Shown in pieces: positions 40,381-47,635 of a stretch of 47,635 bases of DNA (positions are counted from its first letter, which is position 1; the number at the start of each line of letters is the position of its first letter). Made by a program: the position numbers and the translations under genes. The notes beneath the pieces were generated by a model that was not told where the DNA came from, did no database searches, and saw nothing but the letters and a program-made list of their open reading frames with translations. The stretch is taken from positions 1 through 47,635 of the forward strand of contig NZ_AJTQ01000071.1 of the NCBI RefSeq assembly GCF_000262345.1. Reading direction: 5' to 3'. The DNA is from Streptomyces xiaopingdaonensis. Its GTDB lineage: Bacteria > Actinomycetota > Actinomycetes > Streptomycetales > Streptomycetaceae.

Positions 40381-41106
40381 TTACGCCTCCCCGGCCTGAG
40401 GGCTCAGCGTCCGCAGCTTGCGACCTGCGAACCAGCCGCCGAGTACCGTCACGACCACGAGCAGCACGACACCGGCGACGGGGCCGACGCTGGAGCTGAC
40501 CCCCGTACCGTCGGCGGCGATCCGCTCGGCGAGGGAGAGCCCCCACTGCTGGACGCTGAGCACGCGCGCCCCCGGCACGACGCTCCCGACGAGCGCCTCC
40601 CAGATGAGCGCGTACACGAGGCCGATGACGACGGCGTGCCTGGTCACGGTGCCGAGCAGCAGGAAGAGCGCGCTGTAGGCGACCGAGGCGAGGGCGGAGG
40701 CGACGGCGAACGCCACGGCCAACTGCCCGCTGTTGCCGTTGAGTACGAAGCCCGCGAGGAGCATCGGCACCGCCGTGAAGACGACCGAGACGCCTATCGC
40801 CACGATCAGCTTGCTGACGATGATCGTCGGTCGCTTCAGCGGTTTCGCCAGGAGGTAAAGAACGGAGCCGTCCTCGATCTCCGGTGCGATTGCGCCGGTT
40901 CCGGCGATCACGCCGATCAGCGGCACCATCGTGGCGACGCCGAAGCCCGTGAGGAGATTGGCGGTGACGGCGTCGTCCGCGCCGACGGTGGCGCGCACCA
41001 GCGCCGCGATCACCAGCAGGAGCAGTGGCAGCCCGCTGAGCAGGAACACCCGGCGGCGTCCGAGGAGCCCTCGGTAGGTGAGCCGGGCGACGGTGGGGTC
41101 GAACAT
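40381..41106 (-). CDS. ABC-2 type transporter permease
   Basis: 241-residue membrane subunit with six hydrophobic segments. After MFDPTVARLTYRGLLGRRR come VFLLSGLPLLLLVIAALV, the amphipathic block EIEDGSVLYLLAKPLKRPTIIVSK typical of ABC-2 permeases, and further helices ending VVLLVVVTVLGGWFAGRKL. It pairs with the ATPase gene 15 bases upstream. Substrate is not evident; related systems export drugs, lipids or peptides. AAGGGAC lies upstream of the ATG. It is the last gene of the four-gene operon. Confidence 0.88.
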   Translation of the reverse strand: MFDPTVARLTYRGLLGRRRVFLLSGLPLLLLVIAALVRATVGADDAVTANLLTGFGVATMVPLIGVIAGTGAIAPEIEDGSVLYLLAKPLKRPTIIVSKLIVAIGVSVVFTAVPMLLAGFVLNGNSGQLAVAFAVASALASVAYSALFLLLGTVTRHAVVIGLVYALIWEALVGSVVPGARVLSVQQWGLSLAERIAADGTGVSSSVGPVAGVVLLVVVTVLGGWFAGRKLRTLSPQAGEA

Positions 41107-41121
41107 CGCTGCTTAGTCCCT

Positions 41122-42039
41122 TCAGGCCGCGACGAGGTACGAGAAGACGCTCTCCAGGGACTCGTCCGAGGGCGAGACCGTGTGGAGCCTGATGCCCCGC
41201 TCCGCGGCGAGCTTCGGCAGCACGGCCGTGAACCGGCCGAAGTCGACGGCCTGGATGCGCAGAGCGTTCTCCGCCTCGTCGAACTCGATGCCCGAGGTGC
41301 ACGCGTCCGCTATGAGCGCCGCGGCGAGTGCACGGTTGTCGTCGGAGCGGACCAGGTAGCGATGGGGGCGGTCGGTCATCAGCCGGCGGATGCGGCGGAA
41401 GTCGCCGCTCGCTGCGTGCCGGCCGGCGACGATCACCTCGATGTGCGAGGCGAGTTGCTCCACCTCCTCCAAAATGTGCGAGGAGAAGAGCACCGTCCGG
41501 CCCTGCTCGCCCATCTGCCTGAGCAGCTCCATGAGGTGCATGCGCTGACGCGGGTCCATGCCGTTGAACGGCTCGTCGAGCAGCAGCACGGACGGCTCGT
41601 GGACGAGCGCGGACGCCATCTTGACCCGCTGGCGCATGCCCTTGCTGTAGGTCGAGATACGGCGGTCCTGCGCGTGCTCCATGTCGACGGTGGCGAGCGC
41701 CCGGTGGGTGGCAGCGCCGGGGTCGGCGAGCCCGTGGAGCTCCGCGTTGGCGAGGACGAATTCCTGCCCCGTGAGGAAGTCGTACATCCCCTCGGCCTCG
41801 GGAACGAGCCCGAGGTGCGAGTACGCCTGCTCGTTCCGCCAGACCGCGGCGCCGTCGAGCGTCACCGAGCCGTTGGACGGCGCGAGGAAGCCCGCCATCA
41901 TGTTGATCAGTGTCGACTTGCCTGCGCCGTTCGGGCCCAGCAGACCTGTGACGCCGGGCGAGACGTCGAAGGTGACGTCGTTGACGGCGACGACGTTGCC
42001 GAACCAGCGCGAGGCGCCTTCGATGTGCAGGGTGGTCAC
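41122..42039 (-). CDS. ABC transporter ATP-binding protein
   Basis: 305-residue ATPase of the DrrA/CcmA-like export class. Walker A is GPNGAGKST, the signature is YSKGMRQRVKMASAL and Walker B is VLLLDEPFNGMDP, followed by the switch His in FSSHILEE. All catalytic residues look intact. The last 90 residues form a small accessory domain (RYLVRSDDNRALAAAL ... ESVFSYLVAA). The GTG start overlaps the preceding permease stop in GTGA and has AAAGG upstream, so it is translationally coupled. Confidence 0.93.
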   Translation of the reverse strand: MTTLHIEGASRWFGNVVAVNDVTFDVSPGVTGLLGPNGAGKSTLINMMAGFLAPSNGSVTLDGAAVWRNEQAYSHLGLVPEAEGMYDFLTGQEFVLANAELHGLADPGAATHRALATVDMEHAQDRRISTYSKGMRQRVKMASALVHEPSVLLLDEPFNGMDPRQRMHLMELLRQMGEQGRTVLFSSHILEEVEQLASHIEVIVAGRHAASGDFRRIRRLMTDRPHRYLVRSDDNRALAAALIADACTSGIEFDEAENALRIQAVDFGRFTAVLPKLAAERGIRLHTVSPSDESLESVFSYLVAA

Positions 42040-42989
42040 AGTCCGGCCTTTCGGTAGCGGCGCAGCAGAAGGAAGTAGCTTCCTGCTATCAACGCGGCGG
42101 TGAGCAGCAGGTAGACCGCGCCTTCGCCGAGCGGCGGCGTCCGGCCGCCAGGGAAGGTCGACCCGCCGCCCAGGAAGGTGGCCTGGATGCCGTCCATCAG
42201 GCTCCCCGGCGAGGCGAGGCCAATCCAGCCGGTGACCCCCAACGCGTCCTGGTCCCAGGCGATCCCCTGGAGCGCGCTGACGAGGAAGTACGGCACGGTG
42301 AAGGCGACGATCACGCCCGCGACGCCGAAGCCCCTGCGCGGAGTGTGCGCCGCGATGGCGGCCGCTATCCCGGCGTGGAGGACGGAGAAGAGCGCGCACA
42401 TCACCAGGCCGAGGGCGAAGTTGCCGGTCTGATCGGCGAAGTCGAGCTTCGCCAGCAGGGCGCCCGCGTAGAGCACGACCGCCGGCACGGCGGTGAAGAC
42501 GAAGAGCGCGGCGGCGAGCGCACCGTACTTCGCGGTGACGTACTCGCTGCGCTCCAGCGGTCGGGAGAAGTACAGCGGTGTGGTGCGGTGGCGCAGGTCG
42601 AGCGAGATCGCCTGCGGTGCGGCCGCGGCGAGGAAGATCCCGATGACCGGCTGCATCGTCAGGACGTACTCGGACTGGCTCAACGGCAGGTCGGACGCTT
42701 CGGTGACCACGGTCACGGCGACGACGATGGCCGCCGGCAGCACCATCACGGCGAAGAGGCACATCGGCAGGACCTTCGACTTCGCCGACCTGCCGAGGCC
42801 GTAGACACCGCGGAGCGTCTGCACCAGCAGCGAGCGGAGTATGTAGCCGCCGCCGAGGCGCCGGCCCGTGTAGTTGCGGTAGCCGATGTCGTGGATCGAG
42901 GCCGCGGAGTCGCCCGTGCCGGGCGCCACTCCGGCAGGGGCGCCGGTGCCCGCCGCTCGTGCGTCAGGTGGCGTGTTCGGGGTGTTCAA
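42036..42989 (-). CDS. ABC transporter permease
   Basis: 317-residue permease. A 35-residue Pro/Ala/Gly-rich N-terminus precedes IHDIGYRNYTGRRLG, a motif of large ABC-2 permeases. Six hydrophobic segments follow, with the cytosolic loop SLDLRHRTTPLYFSRPLERSEY after the second. The TTG start overlaps the stop of the upstream ATPase in TTGA. It is presumably the partner of the upstream ATPase (42986-44002), giving two ATPase/permease pairs in one operon that may assemble separately or as one heteromeric exporter. Confidence 0.87.
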   Translation of the reverse strand: MNTPNTPPDARAAGTGAPAGVAPGTGDSAASIHDIGYRNYTGRRLGGGYILRSLLVQTLRGVYGLGRSAKSKVLPMCLFAVMVLPAAIVVAVTVVTEASDLPLSQSEYVLTMQPVIGIFLAAAAPQAISLDLRHRTTPLYFSRPLERSEYVTAKYGALAAALFVFTAVPAVVLYAGALLAKLDFADQTGNFALGLVMCALFSVLHAGIAAAIAAHTPRRGFGVAGVIVAFTVPYFLVSALQGIAWDQDALGVTGWIGLASPGSLMDGIQATFLGGGSTFPGGRTPPLGEGAVYLLLTAALIAGSYFLLLRRYRKAGL

Positions 42990-44002
42990 CGTCGCCTCCC
43001 GGCAGCTGTCTCGGTGGTTGCCGGCGCGTTCTGCGGCGGGACGGCCTCCGTCCCCTCGGTTGCCTCCCCTTCGGTGAAGACCTCGGAGATGCGGTGCCGG
43101 CGCTGTTCCATGCGGACGAGCCCCAGGCCGAGTTCGGCGACCGTGTCGCGCACGGTGTCCTGGACGGCGCCCTCGGCGTCCGCCTCGACGGTGAGCAGCC
43201 GGGGCGAGCCCGGTGCCGAGGAACCCCCGCGCGTGACACTGAGACCGGCCGCCCCGAGCGCGGTGTGCAGCGTCTCGGTGCCGTCGGGATGGGCGTCGGT
43301 GTCGGTGACCTCGACGGTGAGTGCCGCTGCCTCGCGAGTGAACTCCCGGGTGGCGGAGGCGCGGAGAAGCCGGCCGCCGTCGATGACGACGATCTGGTCG
43401 CAGGTCCGCTCCAACTCCCCCAGCAGATGCGACGTGACCAGCACCGAGATGCCGAACTCCGCGTGCACCCGCCGGATCAGCGCCAGCATCTCGTCCCGGC
43501 CGACGGGGTCGAGGCCGTTGGTCGGCTCGTCGAGCAGGACGAGCTGCGGATCGTGCACGAGGGCCTGCGCGAGTTTGACGCGCTGCTTCATGCCCGTCGA
43601 ATAGCCCCCCATGGCGCGGTACCGCTCCTCGTGGAGGCCGACGTGGCGCAGGATGTCGGCGGTGCGCTCGCGCGCGTCGTCCGGCGGCAGCCCGGACATC
43701 CGTGCCAGATGGACGACGAACTCGGTGGCGGTGACGTCCGGGGGCAGGCAGTCGTGCTCCGGCATGTAGCCGACACGTTCCCTGATCGCTCGGCCCTCTC
43801 GCGCCACGTCCAGTCCGAGGACGGTGGCGCTTCCCGTGGTCGCGGGCGAGAGACCCAGAAGGATCTTGATCAGGGTGGACTTGCCGGCGCCGTTGGCGCC
43901 CACCAGGCCGGTTACTCCCGGTGCGATGCCGACGGTCAGCCGGTCCAGCGCGGTCACTTCGGGGAACCGCTTGCCGAGGCCGTCTGTCGCAATCACATTC
44001 AC
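42986..44002 (-). CDS. ABC transporter ATP-binding protein, first gene of operon
   Basis: 338-residue ATPase. Walker A is GANGAGKST, the signature YSTGMKQRVKLAQAL, Walker B LVLLDEPTNGLDP and the switch His is in TSHLLGE. A C-terminal accessory domain (residues 215-320) and a Thr/Ala/Glu-rich tail follow. The GTG start is chosen because TAGCGT ends 7 bases before it, predicting a leaderless transcript; another GTG two codons later is possible. Reading upstream gives a basic low-complexity extension. It heads the four-gene operon and is divergent from the EphD-like gene. Confidence 0.92.
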   Translation of the reverse strand: MNVIATDGLGKRFPEVTALDRLTVGIAPGVTGLVGANGAGKSTLIKILLGLSPATTGSATVLGLDVAREGRAIRERVGYMPEHDCLPPDVTATEFVVHLARMSGLPPDDARERTADILRHVGLHEERYRAMGGYSTGMKQRVKLAQALVHDPQLVLLDEPTNGLDPVGRDEMLALIRRVHAEFGISVLVTSHLLGELERTCDQIVVIDGGRLLRASATREFTREAAALTVEVTDTDAHPDGTETLHTALGAAGLSVTRGGSSAPGSPRLLTVEADAEGAVQDTVRDTVAELGLGLVRMEQRRHRISEVFTEGEATEGTEAVPPQNAPATTETAAGRRR

Positions 44003-44009
44003 ATCGACG

Positions 44010-44015
44010 ACGCTA
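44010..44015 (-). promoter_or_regulatory. -10 box of leaderless ABC operon promoter
   Basis: TAGCGT on the minus strand matches TANNNT and ends exactly 7 bases before the GTG start of the first ATPase gene. No ribosome binding site is present, in agreement with leaderless initiation. Confidence 0.5.
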
Positions 44016-44220
44016 ACCGCCTCGGAACCGTGTGGCGTCCGACGAACGGACCGGTCCCGCAAGCCCTTTCTCCGCCGTAGGTCGTACCCGCCCCTACGGG
44101 ACCTGCGACGAAGCGAGGAGCGCCGCCCGGAGCGGTCCGCTCCGCCGTTCCGAAGGTTCACGCCCAGGAGTGGCGGAGTTATCCACAGGCTGTGGCGCCT
44201 CCCTTGACTCTCTCAGACGG

Positions 44221-44246
44221 CGTTGTCACATTCATCGGTGTCAACG
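44221..44246. promoter_or_regulatory. Inverted repeat upstream of EphD-like gene
   Basis: CGTTGTCAC and GTGTCAACG, separated by 8 bases, pair at 8 of 9 positions. It lies 11 bases after TTGACT, so a bound protein would sit over the expected -10 region. The MerR protein encoded downstream of the EphD-like gene is a candidate binder, but the spacing is not the classical MerR arrangement. Confidence 0.4.
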
Positions 44247-44470
44247 TCGCGGCTGTGCGGTGGTCGGGCCAAGTCGGCCCGGCGGCAACGTAGTTCGAGC
44301 GTGGCTCCTGGTCGGTGAGGGGCAGCTCCTCGGCCGGGGCCGTGCCCCGCGGCGCGTAGCGGGCCAGGCCGGATGTGTGCACCGGCGCGGGGCCGCGCGG
44401 GGCGACGGGAAGGGCGAGCGACCGGTCAGCGGTGCGGGGCGGTGCCCCGCGAGAGAGCGAGGTGGGGAGA

Positions 44471-46324
44471 GTGCGGAAGGCGACGAGGCGCCCCGAGGGC
44501 GCCGTCCTGCTGAAGGGAGCGCGCGAACGCCGGGTGAGCAGCGGCGACGTGGAGCTGTGCGTGGCCGAGCTCGGCGATCCGAGGCGGCCGACGATCGTCC
44601 TGGTGCACGGCTACCCGGACAGCAAAGAGGTCTGGTCACTCGTGTCCGAGCGGTTGCAGGAGCGGTTCCACGTGGTCCTCTACGACGTCAGGGGCTGCGG
44701 CCGCTCCACCGCTCCCAAGCCGCTCCGCGGCGGCTTCACCCTGGAGAAGCTCACCGACGACTTCCTCGCGGTCGCCGACGCGGTGAGCCCGGGCGAGCCC
44801 GTCCACCTCGTCGGCCACGACTGGGGATCGGTGCAGGCATGGGAGTTCGCCACAGCGGAGCGGGCGTCGGGGCGTATCGCGAGCTTCACCTCTGTCTCAG
44901 GGCCCTCGCTCGACCACCTCGGCCACTGGATGAAGCGCCGCGCCACGCGCCCCACCCCGCGTCGGGCGGCCCAACTCCTCGGCCAGAGCGCGAAATCCTG
45001 GTACGTCTACCTGCTCCACACCCCCGCACTCCCCGAAATCGCCTGGCGTGGAGCGCTCGGCAAGGGTTGGCCCAAGATCCTCAAGCGTCTTGAGAAGGTC
45101 CCCGCCGGCCCGTACCCGACGCCTTCGCTCCCGCGCGACGCCTCGCACGGAGCCTGGCTCTACCGGGACAACATCCGCACCAGGCTCCGCCGCCCCCGCC
45201 AGGACTGCTACGCCCACGCCCCGGTGCAACTGATCACCCCCACAGGCGACATCTTCCTCAGCCGGCACGTCTACGACGACCTCGACGAGTGGGCACCCTC
45301 GCTGACGCGCCGCACCCTGCCTACGAGGCACTGGGCCCCCCGCACCAGGCCGGACCAACTCGCCTCCTGGATCGAGGAGTTCGTCGACGCCCGGCATCGC
45401 GGCCGGACGTCGGAGCCCGCCGAGGAGCCGCGCAGCCCGCACGCCGACAGGTTCGCCGGGCAGCTTGTGCTCGTCACCGGTGCCGCGAGCGGGATCGGGC
45501 GCGCCACTCTCTTCTCGTTCGCGGAGGCGGGCGCGCGCGTCGTCGCCGTCGACCGGGACGCCGAGGGTGCTGCGCGGGCCGCCGACGCGGCCAGACTGAT
45601 CGGCGCTCCCCGAGCCTGGTCGGAGAACGTCGACGTGTCCGACGCACAGGCGATGGAGGAGCTCGCGGAGAAGGTCGCGCAGGAGTACGGCACCGTCGAC
45701 GTACTCGTCAACAACGCCGGCATCGGGGTCACGGGCTCCTTCCTCGACACGGAAGTCGAGGAGTGGCAGCGCACTCTGGACGTCAACCTGTGGGGCGTCA
45801 TCCACGGCTGCCGGCTCTTCGGTCGGCAGATGGCGGAGCGCGGACAGGGCGGACACATCGTCAACACCGCCTCGGCCGCGGCCTTCCAGCCCTCGCGCGC
45901 CCTTCCCGCGTACGCCACCTCGAAGGCCGCCGTGCTCATGCTCTCCGAGTGCCTACGGGCCGAGCTGGCCGGCCAGGACATCGGAGTCTCCGCCATATGT
46001 CCGGGCATCGTCAGCACGGGGATAGCCGGCACCGCTCACTTCGTCGGCTCGGACGAAAGGGAGGAGGAGACCCTCCGCCGACGCACTTCCCGCCTGTACC
46101 GCATACGCAACTACCCACCGGAGAAGGTGGCGCGGGCCGTGGTGCGCGCGGTCGTCCGCAACCAGGCGGTGGTGGCCGTGACCCCGGAGGCCCGGAGCGC
46201 CCGCTTCCTCTCGAAGGTGTTGCCCAGATCGCTGCGTGCGTTCGCGAGGGTGAATCCACCGATCGGAGCCTCCAAGCAGGGCCTGGCCAAGGGGTTTGAG
46301 CGCACGGGGAGGGAGCGGGCCTGA
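44471..46324 (+). CDS. EphD-like fusion: alpha/beta hydrolase plus short-chain dehydrogenase
   Basis: 617-residue two-enzyme fusion like mycobacterial EphD. The N-terminal epoxide-hydrolase-type domain (1-310) has HGYP at 46-49, nucleophile Asp117 in GHDWGS, an acidic TPTGD and a late His (TRHWAPRTRPD). A linker rich in Glu/Pro/Arg leads to the SDR domain: TGAASGIG at 336-343, VNNAGIG, a catalytic Ser in VNTASAAA, and Tyr481/Lys485 in YATSK. Both sites appear complete. The GTG start has GAGG upstream. Substrate unknown; hydrophobic or lipid-like oxidised molecules are plausible from relatives. A MerR gene follows after 246 bases. Confidence 0.9.
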   Translation: MRKATRRPEGAVLLKGARERRVSSGDVELCVAELGDPRRPTIVLVHGYPDSKEVWSLVSERLQERFHVVLYDVRGCGRSTAPKPLRGGFTLEKLTDDFLAVADAVSPGEPVHLVGHDWGSVQAWEFATAERASGRIASFTSVSGPSLDHLGHWMKRRATRPTPRRAAQLLGQSAKSWYVYLLHTPALPEIAWRGALGKGWPKILKRLEKVPAGPYPTPSLPRDASHGAWLYRDNIRTRLRRPRQDCYAHAPVQLITPTGDIFLSRHVYDDLDEWAPSLTRRTLPTRHWAPRTRPDQLASWIEEFVDARHRGRTSEPAEEPRSPHADRFAGQLVLVTGAASGIGRATLFSFAEAGARVVAVDRDAEGAARAADAARLIGAPRAWSENVDVSDAQAMEELAEKVAQEYGTVDVLVNNAGIGVTGSFLDTEVEEWQRTLDVNLWGVIHGCRLFGRQMAERGQGGHIVNTASAAAFQPSRALPAYATSKAAVLMLSECLRAELAGQDIGVSAICPGIVSTGIAGTAHFVGSDEREEETLRRRTSRLYRIRNYPPEKVARAVVRAVVRNQAVVAVTPEARSARFLSKVLPRSLRAFARVNPPIGASKQGLAKGFERTGRERA

Positions 46325-46570
46325 AAGGCACACGCCGGCTTGCCTCCACCCCGGGCCGGCGGATGGTCGGAGCCCCGGTGGGACGGCCGCCGTGGCTGTC
46401 CGCCCGCCACGAGCGGCGGTCGGTGGCCGGCTGCAAGGCCGCCAGGTGCGGTCCGTCGTCGACGACCACGAGGGCTGTCGGGCGGCAGCCACCGGACGCG
46501 CCGACGCGCTTGTTGTGGAGACTGGTTGCACCAGCCCGTGAGGACGGCCCGTGAGGAGAAGGGAGACCCG

Positions 46571-47521
46571 ATGGCGGAGACCGAGTACCGCATAGAGGAC
46601 CTGTCGCAACGCAGCGGCGCCACCGTGCGGACCATAAGGGCCTACCAGGATCGCGGTCTTCTCCCCAGGCCGGAGCGCCGCGGTCGGGCCAACGTCTACG
46701 ACGACACCCACCTCGCGCGGCTGCACCAGATAGCGGACCTCCTGGAGCGCGGATACACGCTGGCGTCGATAAAGGAGCTGCTCAGCGCCTGGGACGAGGG
46801 CCGGGGCCTCGGGGGAGTGCTCGGCCTGGTCGCCGAGGTCGAGGGGCCGTGGACCGACGAAGTCTCCGGCAGGGTCTCGCGTGCCGAACTCGACGCGCTC
46901 TTCGAGGGAGGCCGACACGACGAGGCCGTCGAGGAGGCGGTCGCCCTCGGGGTGCTCGTACCGGTCCCCGAGGCACCCGGCGACTTCCTCGTGCCGAGCC
47001 CGCAGGAGCTTGCCGTCGCCGCCGAACTCCACCGTGCCGGTGTCCCGTTGCTCGCCGTCACCGAGCATCTGCGGGAACTGCGAGGCCAGATGGAACACAT
47101 CGCGGCCCGGTTCCTCGACTTCACCAACGAGCACGTCTTCATCCGCTACCTGGCGGGCCGCCCGGGGGAGGAGGACGCTGCCGAGGCCGCCGAACTCGTG
47201 CGGCGCCTCCGCCCGCTCGCCCAGCAGGCGGTGGAAGCCGAACTCGCCCGCGCCATGCGTCTTCTCGCCGCCCGCAACCTCCGCGACCACTTGCGGTCGG
47301 CCGCCGCGGCACCCTCCCCGAGCGGGGAGCGTCTCGTTCCCGTGCGCCTGCCGGCGGGCACCGTGGAGGCGGTCGGCCGCCTCGTCGGTGAGAAACACGT
47401 CGGGGAGTTCCTCACGGCGGCAGCCGAACGCGAGGTCAACGCACGCACGATGGACCACCTCACGGCCAGCGGCCCGGAAGTCGACGCCTCGTCCCGGGCG
47501 TCGCAGCCCGCGGACGGCTAG
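46571..47521 (+). CDS. MerR family transcriptional regulator
   Basis: 316-residue regulator. The MerR winged helix occupies residues 6-78: YRIEDLSQRSGATVRTIRAY, the wing DRGLLPRPERRGRANVY and YTLASIKELLSAW. The long C-terminal part (90-316) is helical, with no Cys cluster of metal sensors, so an organic effector is more likely. GAAGGGAG precedes the ATG. It follows the EphD-like gene on the same strand and probably controls it; this is inference from position. Confidence 0.92.
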   Translation: MAETEYRIEDLSQRSGATVRTIRAYQDRGLLPRPERRGRANVYDDTHLARLHQIADLLERGYTLASIKELLSAWDEGRGLGGVLGLVAEVEGPWTDEVSGRVSRAELDALFEGGRHDEAVEEAVALGVLVPVPEAPGDFLVPSPQELAVAAELHRAGVPLLAVTEHLRELRGQMEHIAARFLDFTNEHVFIRYLAGRPGEEDAAEAAELVRRLRPLAQQAVEAELARAMRLLAARNLRDHLRSAAAAPSPSGERLVPVRLPAGTVEAVGRLVGEKHVGEFLTAAAEREVNARTMDHLTASGPEVDASSRASQPADG

Positions 47522-47550
47522 CAGCCGGCACGCGGTACGCGTTCGTCGGT

Positions 47551-47635
47551 CGCACCGCACCCGCCCGCTGCCCCGCGTCGTGCCGCACCGCGCCCGCCCG
47601 CTGCCCCGCGTCGTGCCGCACGCGCCCGCCCGCTG
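47551..47635. repeat. 33-base tandem repeat at right window edge
   Basis: Three successive units contain CCGCACCGC then CCCGCCCGCTGCCCCGC and end GTCGTG. Unit 1 is 32 bases (47551-47582), unit 2 is 33 bases and differs by single bases, and unit 3 is cut by the window end after 20 bases. The array may continue beyond the window. It starts 29 bases after the MerR stop codon. Confidence 0.85.

Larger units (their letters stand above)
44003..44470. other. Divergent control region, ABC operon / EphD-like gene
   Basis: Holds the leaderless ABC promoter, a TTGACT -35-like hexamer at 44204-44209 and an inverted repeat, annotated separately. No gene was seen. A lone TTATCCACA at 44179 resembles a DnaA box but has no companions. 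Confidence 0.5.

Noticed and set aside
39833..40499. 221-codon plus-strand frame in the gap before the ABC operon
   Set aside because: Runs antisense into the permease gene, composition is not protein-like, no start signal.
44179..44187. TTATCCACA, a DnaA-box-like nonamer
   Set aside because: Single copy, no cluster, no dnaA/dnaN/rpmH or plasmid replication genes nearby; probably chance.

Overview
The window is actinobacterial chromosome, most probably Streptomyces. It is very GC-rich, codon third positions are almost always G or C, GTG and TTG starts are common, and many genes have close relatives known mainly from Streptomyces (DUF5133, a TerD paralogue, small GntR and XRE/ATPase regulators, tandem universal stress proteins). 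No rRNA, tRNA, CRISPR array, insertion sequence, integrase or recognisable biosynthetic cluster was seen. All calls come from reading the sequence; no database search was run.

Positions 1-20 kb are mostly housekeeping and stress genes: metG (cut by the window edge), a PhoX-like phosphatase behind a clear PHO box, a VIT-family membrane protein, a ThrE-type exporter with a possible leader peptide, a type II NADH dehydrogenase, a universal stress protein coupled to a 46-residue ORF, a photolyase group, a dienelactone hydrolase, two VOC proteins, an M23 peptidase, inorganic pyrophosphatase, DUF5133, a SigB-family sigma factor, a FUSC membrane protein and a YbdK-type ligase. From 20 to 25.4 kb there is a small basic protein, a GH3 enzyme and a GH15 enzyme, separated by about 650 bases with no gene.

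Positions 25.7-40 kb are more accessory. They hold an ATPase-domain regulator coupled to a 52-residue ORF and divergent from an XRE-TPR regulator, a TerD protein, a 71-residue GntR regulator with a near-palindrome over its start codon, a block of degenerate GC-rich repeats, and a two-helix membrane protein. An ArsR regulator is coupled to an MgtA-type P-type ATPase. Two FCD-type GntR regulators flank decaying transporter genes: an MFS gene broken by several frameshifts and a probable BCCT fragment. The same 12-base palindrome, GATTGCGCAATC, lies upstream of terD and of the membrane protein gene.

Positions 40-47.6 kb carry a four-gene ABC operon (ATPase, permease, ATPase, permease; the first three genes joined by 4-base overlaps), a divergent EphD-like hydrolase/SDR fusion and a MerR regulator, and end in a 33-base tandem repeat. 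Several genes (metG, the leader before the ThrE gene, the ABC operon) have a TANNNT -10 box only 6-7 bases before the start codon, suggesting leaderless mRNAs. The best leads for something undescribed are the shared palindrome, the ArsR/MgtA pair and the coupled small ORFs; no clear new defence or mobile system was found.
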